Origin: JBNKWA01 sp050299555 | GTDB taxonomy: Bacteria; Pseudomonadota; Alphaproteobacteria; Rhodobacterales; Rhodobacteraceae | Reading direction: 5' to 3' | Assembly (NCBI GenBank): GCA_050299555.1 | Contig: JBNKWA010000076.1 | Location: 1-64,000, forward strand | DNA length: 64,000 nucleotides | Part shown: positions 36,476 through 43,720 of the stretch, in pieces | Position numbering within the stretch: position 1 is the first letter of the stretch | Layout of the letters: every line of letters starts with the position of its first letter | Notes under the pieces: generated by a model | Databases searched by the model: none | Told to the model about the DNA's origin: nothing | The model's input: the letters and a program-made list of their open reading frames with translations, nothing else | Position numbers and translations under genes: made by a program

Positions 36476-36856
36476 ATGACTGGGGCGGCGGTAATCGTGG
36501 TCGTTGCCAAGATCTGGCTCTGGATCGGCGCGGCGGTGGCCGTGGCCTTCCTGACCGTCGGCATAGACCGGGTCGAGGAGAACGCGCGCGGCGCCTATGT
36601 GGTCCGTCCGCTCCTCGTGCCGGGCATCCTGATGATCTGGCCGCTGGTGCTGTGGCGGTGGTGGATTCTCGAAACCGGGCGCGACGACTGGGCGGCCCGG
36701 CACGACCCGCCCCGCGACGGGCACCGCGTCGCCGCGCTGGCGATGGCCGCCGCCATCGTTCTTGCCATCGCCTCGGGGCTGCTGGCCCGCCAGGTCTGGC
36801 CGGACGGCGTGGCACCGGTGCGGGTGGCGGCGCCGGCGGAAGGCACAGGCGGATGA
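36476..36856 (+). CDS. Small membrane protein, first gene of the Rieske cluster
   Basis: A 126-aa hydrophobic protein with three predicted helices (about 4-29, 42-65 and 84-105), a WPLVLWRWW stretch and a polar Pro/Ala tail. The frame extends upstream to 36401, but ATG 36476 follows GGGGG with good spacing. Its TGA overlaps the ATG of the next gene (ATGA), so it belongs to that operon. No family recognised. Confidence 0.7.
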   Translation: MTGAAVIVVVAKIWLWIGAAVAVAFLTVGIDRVEENARGAYVVRPLLVPGILMIWPLVLWRWWILETGRDDWAARHDPPRDGHRVAALAMAAAIVLAIASGLLARQVWPDGVAPVRVAAPAEGTGG

Positions 36857-37917
36857 GCGTCAAGTACATCCCGGTCCAGTGGAACCGGAACAAGTACATC
36901 TATGACGCCATCATGCTGGCCGGCGTGGCGCTGTTCCTGTGGATCTTCGTCGGTCTGGCGCCGGGCTGGCTGGGCCATGACAAGCCGGTGACGCCGCAGA
37001 TCCACAACGCCCGCGCCTTCGGCGCCTGCGCCTTCGTGATGCTCAGCGTCATTCTCGCCATCGGCCCGCTGGCCCGGCTCGACCGGCGGTTCCTGCCGCT
37101 GATGTACAACCGGCGGCATTTCGGGGTGATGACGCTGTTCGTGGCGCTGACCCATGCCAGCTACATCCTCGGCTGGTACTATGCCTTCTCGCCGGTGGAC
37201 CGCTACGTGGCGCTGCTGGGCTCGAACGGCAGCTTTGGCCAGGTGGCGGGGTTCCCGTTCGAGCTTTTCGGGCTTTTCGCGCTGGTCTGCCTGATGATCC
37301 TGGCCACCACCAGCCACGACTTCTGGCTGAGCTTTCTGACCGCGCCGGTGTGGAAGCGCCTGCACTACCTGATCTATCCGGCCTATGCGTCGGTGGTCGC
37401 GCATGTCTCGTTCGGGATCCTGCAGGACCAGCGCAACCACGCCCTGACCGCGGTCATCATCGGCGCGGCGCTGATCGTTGCCGGCCTGCATGTACTGGTG
37501 GCGCTCCGCGACATCCGCGGCGGCGACCCGGCTGCGGCGGCGGCGGCGGAATCGGGCTGGGTCCGGGTCTGCCGCGCCACCGACATCGCCGACGGCTTCG
37601 CCCGCATCGCCCGACTGCCGGGCGGCGACCGGGTGGCGGTGTTCCGGCAGGGCGACAGCCTGTCGGCGATCTCGAACGCCTGTGCGCACCAGAACGGCCC
37701 CCTGGGCGAGGGCCGGGTCATCGACTGCCTGGTGACCTGCCCCTGGCACGGCTTTCAGTACGACGTGACCACCGGCCGCTCGCCGGCGCCGTTCACCGAG
37801 ACGGTGCCCACCTACAATTTGCGGATCGAGGACGGCGCGGTGCTGGTCGATGCCAGGGCCAATCCGCCTGGAACCCCGGTGGAGCCGGCCGTCATTCCGG
37901 CCGGGTTGCTGACATGA
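36853..37917 (+). CDS. Ferric-reductase-like heme-b membrane domain fused to a Rieske domain
   Basis: A 354-aa protein. Residues 20-225 form about six helices in the ferric reductase/MsrQ style with heme-ligand histidines in RRHFG, ALTHASY, TTSHDF, RLHYLI and VVAHVSF. Residues 235-340 are a soluble Rieske domain with ligands Cys277-x-His279 and Cys296-x2-His299 (CAH...CPWHG). The arrangement suggests electron transfer between a membrane quinone/heme site and the 2Fe-2S centre. It is coupled to its neighbours by ATGA overlaps on both sides. The fusion is seen; the direction of electron flow is inferred. Confidence 0.88.
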   Translation: MSVKYIPVQWNRNKYIYDAIMLAGVALFLWIFVGLAPGWLGHDKPVTPQIHNARAFGACAFVMLSVILAIGPLARLDRRFLPLMYNRRHFGVMTLFVALTHASYILGWYYAFSPVDRYVALLGSNGSFGQVAGFPFELFGLFALVCLMILATTSHDFWLSFLTAPVWKRLHYLIYPAYASVVAHVSFGILQDQRNHALTAVIIGAALIVAGLHVLVALRDIRGGDPAAAAAAESGWVRVCRATDIADGFARIARLPGGDRVAVFRQGDSLSAISNACAHQNGPLGEGRVIDCLVTCPWHGFQYDVTTGRSPAPFTETVPTYNLRIEDGAVLVDARANPPGTPVEPAVIPAGLLT

Positions 37918-38687
37918 GCGGCCGCGACACGCCGTTCTTCGTCGGCTACCTCGCCGTGCCGAGGGCGCTGCGCGGCTTTCTTGTCGCCGTCGCCGCGGTG
38001 CTGGTGGCCGGGTTCGGGGTGCTGGGTCTGGCCATGGGTCTGGCCGAGGACGATCCCGGTCCGGGCCAGTTCCGCTTCGACTACGGCCAGCAGCAGGTGA
38101 CCGGCCTGCTGGAGCTGACCCCCTATCCGGTAGTGCATGTCACCGCCGGCACCGATCGCATCCCCGCCGGCCACACGCTGATGCTGTCGGGGCAGGGCAA
38201 GAACGGCGCCATCGCCGAGGCCGCCGGCCTTGACGGGCAGGCGGTGACCGCGACCGGCGTCATCCTCAATCGCGGCGATCTCGACATGCTGCAGATCGCC
38301 GGCGGACAGCGCGGCCTGGCCGCCGCCAGCGGCGATGCCGCCGCCGGCCCGCCCGGGGCGCCCGGGGCGCAGGATCTCGGCCGCTGGCGGCTGGCCGGCG
38401 AGATCTGCGACGGCAAGTGCCTGGCCGGGGCCATGCGCCCGGGCCGCGGCCTCGCCCACAAGGCCTGTGCCAACCTTTGCCTGACCGGGGGTATCCCGCC
38501 GGTCTTCGTCTCCTCCCAGCCGGTGGAGGGCGCCGAGTTCCTGCTGATCTCCGGACCCGGCGGCACCGAGCTGCCCCCGGCCGCCTACGACCGCGTCGGG
38601 CAGTACATCGAGGTCGAGGGGCAGATCACCCGCCATGGCGACCTGCTGGTCTTTGCCATCGATCCCGACACCATGGTGCTGCCGTGA
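37914..38687 (+). CDS. Membrane-anchored protein with a Cys/His signature
   Basis: A 257-aa protein. One N-terminal helix (about 22-46) anchors a domain probably in the periplasm. A conspicuous signature near residue 165 has Cys165-x3-Cys169, then His182-x2-Cys185-x3-Cys189, followed by GGIPPVF. Five such ligands could bind metal or form a redox disulfide pair. I have no firm family name. Start and stop overlap both neighbours (ATGA, then GTGA). Confidence 0.75.
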   Translation: MSGRDTPFFVGYLAVPRALRGFLVAVAAVLVAGFGVLGLAMGLAEDDPGPGQFRFDYGQQQVTGLLELTPYPVVHVTAGTDRIPAGHTLMLSGQGKNGAIAEAAGLDGQAVTATGVILNRGDLDMLQIAGGQRGLAAASGDAAAGPPGAPGAQDLGRWRLAGEICDGKCLAGAMRPGRGLAHKACANLCLTGGIPPVFVSSQPVEGAEFLLISGPGGTELPPAAYDRVGQYIEVEGQITRHGDLLVFAIDPDTMVLP

Positions 38688-38935
38688 CCCGCCGCATCCT
38701 CGGCCTGGCCCTCGCCGCGGCAGCCTTCGCGGCGCTGTTCTACGTCTCGCGCTTCTGGATCTTCCGTCTCTGGCCCGGCGATGCCGTCCTGTCGCCGCAG
38801 GGTGGACAGGTCGGCCGCTGGCTGCAGGGCACCGGGCTGGCGCCGTTCGAGCTGCTGATCTGGGCGGTCGGCGCCTTCGCGCTCCTGACGATCCTGCAAC
38901 GCCTCTACGAGCGGTTCGACCGCAACGACCACTGA
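38684..38935 (+). CDS. Small two-helix membrane protein with GTG start
   Basis: An 83-aa protein beginning with GTG at 38684, which overlaps the TGA of the preceding gene (GTGA). Two predicted helices (residues 5-27 and 52-73) flank a short loop with WPGDAVLSP. It resembles a small accessory subunit of a membrane redox complex. Supported by the coupling, composition and the continuous operon; function unknown. Confidence 0.7.
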   Translation: MTRRILGLALAAAAFAALFYVSRFWIFRLWPGDAVLSPQGGQVGRWLQGTGLAPFELLIWAVGAFALLTILQRLYERFDRNDH

Positions 38936-38960
38936 CGCGCGCAACCGAAAGGACCCGGCC

Positions 38961-40940
38961 ATGCCAGACCTGGAGCTCGACTGGTTTTCCGTCGGCAGGG
39001 TCACCGACCTGCCCGAGGGCCGGGTGAGGACGGTCACCGCCCGCACCACCTCGATCTGCCTGGTGCATTTCGACGGCCGCTGGGCGGCGATGGACAACCA
39101 CTGCCCGCACCAGCGCGGACCGCTGGGCGAAGGCTCGATCGAGGTCGGCGTCGAGGGCAGGTGCTGGATCCGCTGCCCCTGGCACGGCTGGGACTTTGAC
39201 CCGCTCACCGGCCAGCCGCCGGGCGGGCACGAGGATACCGGCCAGCGCATGTTCCCCGTCGACATCCGCGACGGCGAGATCTTCGTCGGTCTGGAGCCGG
39301 AGCCGCCGCGCGCCCGCACCGTTACCGACGTGATGGTCGAGACCATGACCAACTGGGGCGTCAGGACCGTCTTCGGCATGGTCGGCCATTCCAACCTCGG
39401 TCTGGCCGACGCGATCCGCCTTGCCACCGGCGACGGCAGGATGCGCTTCTACGGCATCCGTCACGAGGGCGCCGCCGCCTTCGCCGCCTCGGCCTATGGC
39501 AAGCTCTCCGGCCAGCCCGCCGCCTGCCTGACCATCGCCGGACCGGGCGCGACGAACCTTCTGACCGGGATGTGGGACGCCAAGGTCGACCGGGCGCCGG
39601 TGCTGGCGCTGACCGGCCAGGTCCAGACCCAGGTCTTCGGCCCCGGCGCCTTTCAGGACATCGACCTGCATTCGGCCTTCCAGGCGGTCAGCCGCTTCTC
39701 GCAGCCGGTGCTTGCCACCTCCAACCATGCCGAGCTGGCCTCGCTCGCCTGCAAGAACGCCATCGTCCAGCAGGACGTGGCGCACCTGATCTTTCCCGAC
39801 GACGTGCAGACCCTGCCATCCGGGCAGCCCGCCGGCTCGCCCGATGGCCGCATCGGCGCCGTGGCGATCACGCCGCCCGAGGCCGACATCGCCGCTGCCG
39901 AGGCGATGATCAACGCGGCCCGCCGGCCGGCTATCGTCGCCGGCTTCGGCGCCTTTGCCGCCCGCGACCAGATCATCGCCTTCGCCGAGGCCATCGGCGC
40001 CCCGGTGATGACCACCTTCAAGGCCAAGGGGCTGATCCCCGACGACCACCCGCTGGCCGCCGGCGTTCTCGGCCGCTCGGGCACCCCGATCGCAAGCTGG
40101 TTCATGAACGAGGCCGACGCCATGATCGTCTTCGGCGCCAGCTTCTCCAACCACACCGGCATCGCGAACAAGGAGAACCTGATCCAGGTCGACTACGACC
40201 GCATGCAGCTTGGCAAGTTCGCGCCGGTCAAGCTGCCGATCTGGGGCGAGATCGGCACGTTCTGCCGGGCCACCCTGCCGCGGCTCCGCCGCCATCCCGA
40301 GGCGCCGGACCAGGGCGCCGAACTGGCCGAACGCTGGGGCTACTGGCGGGCCGAGAAGCAGCGCCGCCTCGCCGAACAGCAGGGCAGCGGCATCCATTCC
40401 TTCGCCGTCTTCGAGGCGCTGGGCCGGCTGGCCCCCGATGATGCCATCTTCGCCGTCGATGTCGGCAACAACACCTATTCCTTCGGCCGCTACCTCGAGA
40501 CCAAGGGCAGCCAGCGGGTGCTGATGTCGGGCTATCTCGGCTCCATCGGCTTCGGGTTGCCGGCGGCGCTGGGCGCCTGGGCCGCCACCCAGGATTTCGA
40601 GAACCTGAAGGGACGCAAGGTGATCTCGATCTCCGGCGACGGCGGCTTTGGCCAATACGCGATGGAGTTCACCACGGCGGTCAAGTACGGGATGAACATC
40701 ACCCACATCCTGCTCAACAACGGCCAGCTCGGGAAGATCTCCAAAGAGCAGCGAAGCGGCCACTGGCCGGTCTGGGAAACCGGGCTGGTCAACCCGTCCT
40801 TCGCCGCCTTTGCGCGGCTCTGCGGCGGCCATGGCCACAAGGTCAGCGCCGGCGACGATCTGGACGACGCGATCCGGACCGCGCTTTCGGCGAAGGGGCC
40901 GTCGCTGGTCGAGATCATCACCGACGCCGAGCTCGTCTAA
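38961..40940 (+). CDS. Rieske domain fused to a thiamine-diphosphate enzyme
   Basis: A 659-aa protein with no signal, presumably cytoplasmic. Residues 5-105 are a complete Rieske domain (Cys48-x-His50, Cys72-x2-His75). Residues 118-659 are a full acetolactate synthase/pyruvate oxidase-type enzyme: catalytic Glu in GIRHEGAAAF, central domain, and the ThDP motif GDGGFGQ...NNGQLGK near residue 570. Relatives use 2-oxoacids and, as oxidases, pass electrons to FAD and quinone. Here the attached 2Fe-2S centre may be the electron acceptor or donor. FAD binding and substrate cannot be told from sequence. The fusion seems real: one frame with no stop, and codon-like composition throughout. Confidence 0.9.
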   Translation: MPDLELDWFSVGRVTDLPEGRVRTVTARTTSICLVHFDGRWAAMDNHCPHQRGPLGEGSIEVGVEGRCWIRCPWHGWDFDPLTGQPPGGHEDTGQRMFPVDIRDGEIFVGLEPEPPRARTVTDVMVETMTNWGVRTVFGMVGHSNLGLADAIRLATGDGRMRFYGIRHEGAAAFAASAYGKLSGQPAACLTIAGPGATNLLTGMWDAKVDRAPVLALTGQVQTQVFGPGAFQDIDLHSAFQAVSRFSQPVLATSNHAELASLACKNAIVQQDVAHLIFPDDVQTLPSGQPAGSPDGRIGAVAITPPEADIAAAEAMINAARRPAIVAGFGAFAARDQIIAFAEAIGAPVMTTFKAKGLIPDDHPLAAGVLGRSGTPIASWFMNEADAMIVFGASFSNHTGIANKENLIQVDYDRMQLGKFAPVKLPIWGEIGTFCRATLPRLRRHPEAPDQGAELAERWGYWRAEKQRRLAEQQGSGIHSFAVFEALGRLAPDDAIFAVDVGNNTYSFGRYLETKGSQRVLMSGYLGSIGFGLPAALGAWAATQDFENLKGRKVISISGDGGFGQYAMEFTTAVKYGMNITHILLNNGQLGKISKEQRSGHWPVWETGLVNPSFAAFARLCGGHGHKVSAGDDLDDAIRTALSAKGPSLVEIITDAELV

Positions 40941-40963
40941 TCCCGTCACTTGGAGGATCCCCG

Positions 40964-42571
40964 ATGAACAAGACCGCCGTCGCGCGCCTGTCCGCGCTGC
41001 CCGACCGCCAACCGGCCTATGCCCTGGTCGGCGAGGTCGACCTGGTTGTCGTGCGCTTCGATGACCAGGTCTCGGTCTTCTACGGGCGATGCCTGCACCG
41101 CGGCGCGCTGATGGCCGACGGCTACGTGCGCGGCAACAACCTGATCTGCGGCGTGCACGACTGGGACTACCGGCTCGATACCGGGGTCTCCGAATACGCC
41201 AACGAGGAGGCGCTGCCGAGGTTCACCGCCTGGGTCGAGGGCGACGACATCCTGGTGGACGCCGACGAGATCGCCGCCTGGGCCGAGACCCATCCCCAGC
41301 CGTTCAACCGCCAGGCCTACCTGGGGCTCTATGCCGACACCTCGCACGGCACCGACGAAGAGCCCCACAATGCCCAGATCCGCCGCTATGCCAGAAGCGG
41401 GCTCAAATCCACCGGCCACCATGGCGAAGTGGCGGCCATGGGCGTGCCGCGGGGCGATCTGCCGACCTGGGACGACATCCAGATCCTGACCGCGCAGCTT
41501 CACCGCGCGCCCCGCCTCGACGATGCGCCGGTGGGCACCGATGTCGTGATCGGCCCCAACGCCCAAAAGCCGCTCCGCCTCGAGATCCCGCTCTTTGTCT
41601 CGGACATGTCCTTTGGCGCCCTGTCCGAGCCGGCGAAGCTGGCGCTGGCCCGCGGGGCCGAACTGGCCGGCACCGGCATCTGTTCCGGCGAAGGCGGCAT
41701 GCTGCCCGAGGAGCAGGCGGCCAACAGCCGCTATTTCTACGAGCTCGCCTCGGCCCGCTTCGGCTTTTCCTGGGACAAGCTAGCCCGCGTCCAGGCGTTT
41801 CACTTCAAGGGCGGGCAGGGGGCCAAGACCGGCACCGGTGGCCACCTGCCGGGGCGCAAGGTGACCGGCCGGATCGCCGAGGTGCGCGGCCTGGCCGAGG
41901 GCGAGGACGCCATCTCGCCGGCGCGGTTTCCCGACTGGACCGAGCCGGCGCAGATCAAGGCCTTCGCCGACGAGGTGCGCGACCGCACCGGCGGCATCCC
42001 GATCGGCTACAAGCTGTCGGCGCAGCACATCGAGAAGGACATCGAGGCGGCGCTGGAGGTGGGCGTTGACTACATCATCCTCGACGGCCGCGGCGGCGGC
42101 ACCGGTGCGGCGCCGCTGCTGTTCCGCGACAACATCTCGGTGCCGACGATCCCGGCGCTGGCCCGGGCGCGCCGCTGTCTCGACCGGGCCGGACGGCCGG
42201 ACGTGACCCTGGTGATTACCGGTGGGCTCCGGACGCCGGCGGATTTCGTCAAGGCGATGGCGCTGGGCGCCGACGCCATAGCGGTCTCCAACGCCGCCCT
42301 TCAGGCCATCGGCTGCATCGCCATGCGCGCCTGCCACACCAACAACTGCCCGGTGGGCATCGCCAGCCAGAAGCCGCACCTGGTCAGCCGCCTGGTGGTG
42401 GAGAAATCCGCTGAGCAGCTCGCCAACTTCTTCGCCGCTTCGGTGGAACTGATGCAGGTTATGGCCCGGGCCTGCGGCCACGATCACCTGTCAGGGTTCA
42501 ACCCCGGCGATCTGACCACCTGGAAACGCGAGATGGCCGACCTCTCGGGCGTCGCCTTCGGCGGCGTCTGA
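40964..42571 (+). CDS. Rieske domain fused to a glutamate-synthase-like FMN enzyme
   Basis: A 535-aa protein. Residues 1-105 carry a Rieske domain (Cys43-x-His45, Cys62-x2-His65). Residues 170-520 are the FMN synthase domain: VSDMSFGALSEPAK, GQGAKTGTGGHLPG, YIILDGRGGGTGAAP and VITGGLRTPADF. A 3Fe-4S motif is intact: Cys451, Cys457, Cys462 (C-x5-C-x4-C). It has no amidotransferase domain. The GlxBC proteins upstream or free ammonia could supply nitrogen, and the Rieske centre could replace the usual NADPH/ferredoxin donor. It ends the cluster, followed by a hairpin terminator. Confidence 0.9.
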   Translation: MNKTAVARLSALPDRQPAYALVGEVDLVVVRFDDQVSVFYGRCLHRGALMADGYVRGNNLICGVHDWDYRLDTGVSEYANEEALPRFTAWVEGDDILVDADEIAAWAETHPQPFNRQAYLGLYADTSHGTDEEPHNAQIRRYARSGLKSTGHHGEVAAMGVPRGDLPTWDDIQILTAQLHRAPRLDDAPVGTDVVIGPNAQKPLRLEIPLFVSDMSFGALSEPAKLALARGAELAGTGICSGEGGMLPEEQAANSRYFYELASARFGFSWDKLARVQAFHFKGGQGAKTGTGGHLPGRKVTGRIAEVRGLAEGEDAISPARFPDWTEPAQIKAFADEVRDRTGGIPIGYKLSAQHIEKDIEAALEVGVDYIILDGRGGGTGAAPLLFRDNISVPTIPALARARRCLDRAGRPDVTLVITGGLRTPADFVKAMALGADAIAVSNAALQAIGCIAMRACHTNNCPVGIASQKPHLVSRLVVEKSAEQLANFFAASVELMQVMARACGHDHLSGFNPGDLTTWKREMADLSGVAFGGV

Positions 42572-42576
42572 CCAGA

Positions 42577-42604
42577 GCCAACCGCTGCTGTCGCGGCGGT
42601 TGGC
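42577..42604. terminator. Terminator of the Rieske cluster
   Basis: Perfect 9-bp stem GCCAACCGC / GCGGTTGGC with a 10-nt loop, 6 bp after the stop at 42571 and between convergent genes. No long T run; probably serves both strands. Confidence 0.6.
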
Positions 42605-42636
42605 CCTTGGCAATGATCAGCCCGAGCGGGTGTCCC

Positions 42637-43431
42637 TCAGGTGGCCGATTTCCGGCCGCGACCGGCAAGGCCGAGCCCGGCCAGACCAAGGGCCATCAGC
42701 GGCAGGGTGGCCGGAACCGGAACCGGACTCATCGGCGGCGTGCCGGGATCGGTGCCGGGATCCGGATCCGGATCGGCCTCGATGATCTCGTTGAGCTTGG
42801 TCCGGGTGAAGCTCTGGAAGAACGTCGTCCGGTCGGCGCGGAACGCGCGGATATCGAACAGGGCGCCATTGGGCCGGTCGATCTGGCCGAACTCGGCATC
42901 GCCGGCACCGAAATTGTAGATGATGTTGTTCAGGAACCCGGCATTGTCGAGATAGGCGCCAAGAGCGGAGGCGCCGCTGCCGAACGAGTTGCTGTACGAG
43001 TTGCGGTCGTCGGCATCCTCGTCGGTGATCAGCACCACCGAGCGCACCGTCCCGGGCCGGTAGGAGACGCCGAGGTCGGCGTTTTCGCCGGGCAGCGCGG
43101 CATCAACGGCCCTCAGGGCGTTCTCGGTGCCGCCGGTGATCGGAGTGTTGTTGAAGGCGGCCTCCAGCAGCGCGGCGTCGTCGGTCAGATCCTGCCGCAG
43201 CGTCGGCCCGCTATGATAGGAGATCAGTCCGGCGAAGACCGAGTCGATCTCTGGCGCGGCCTGCAGGTCGGTGATGAAGCCGCCGATGGCACTGCCCAGG
43301 AAGGTAAACTCGTCGCCCATCGAGCCACTCTGGTCGACGACGAAGATGATATCGGCGCTGACCGCCCATGCAGCGCCGGCCCCCTGGATCAGGGCAGCCG
43401 CACAAGCCGCTGAAAACAGTACATTCTTCAT
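42637..43431 (-). CDS. VWA-domain protein with VPLPA-CTERM-like sorting signal
   Basis: A 264-aa exported protein. Signal peptide 1-23, then a von Willebrand factor A domain with the MIDAS motif Asp33-x-Ser35-x-Ser37 (DQSGSMG). A D/P/G-rich spacer (ADPDPDPG) is followed by a C-terminal VPVPATLPL, a hydrophobic helix and a basic RGRK tail, the tripartite pattern of VPLPA-CTERM proteins. Such proteins are cut and anchored by an exosortase, which is not in the window. The start at 43431 is chosen because the signal peptide begins there; the frame runs on to 43626. Confidence 0.85.
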   Translation of the reverse strand: MKNVLFSAACAAALIQGAGAAWAVSADIIFVVDQSGSMGDEFTFLGSAIGGFITDLQAAPEIDSVFAGLISYHSGPTLRQDLTDDAALLEAAFNNTPITGGTENALRAVDAALPGENADLGVSYRPGTVRSVVLITDEDADDRNSYSNSFGSGASALGAYLDNAGFLNNIIYNFGAGDAEFGQIDRPNGALFDIRAFRADRTTFFQSFTRTKLNEIIEADPDPDPGTDPGTPPMSPVPVPATLPLMALGLAGLGLAGRGRKSAT

Positions 43432-43720
43432 TGTCCAATCCCACATTTTCCGGTTGCAACGCAACTGCCCACTTGGCGGCCAGGCGCCTGACCTCGCGCA
43501 TGCTGACAATGCCGCTGCGCCCCCGTCGCCACCCCGCCGCAAATCCCGCGTTAGCATGGCGCATATCGTCCGGCAAGCTCGCCGCAGGATTGCGTCGCCG
43601 CCGTCAAGGGCGCAGAATGGCCGCAAGGACCGGCACGAGACAATTCAGCGGACGCTTCGGACGCCCGGCGCGATCCAGATCCGAACGCCCGCCGAAGACT
43701 TGCAGAACGGGGGCCATTTC

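Noticed and set aside
38417..38683. Upstream part of the frame containing the 83-aa membrane protein
   Set aside because: It lies inside the preceding gene in another frame; GTG 38684 with stop overlap is the natural start.
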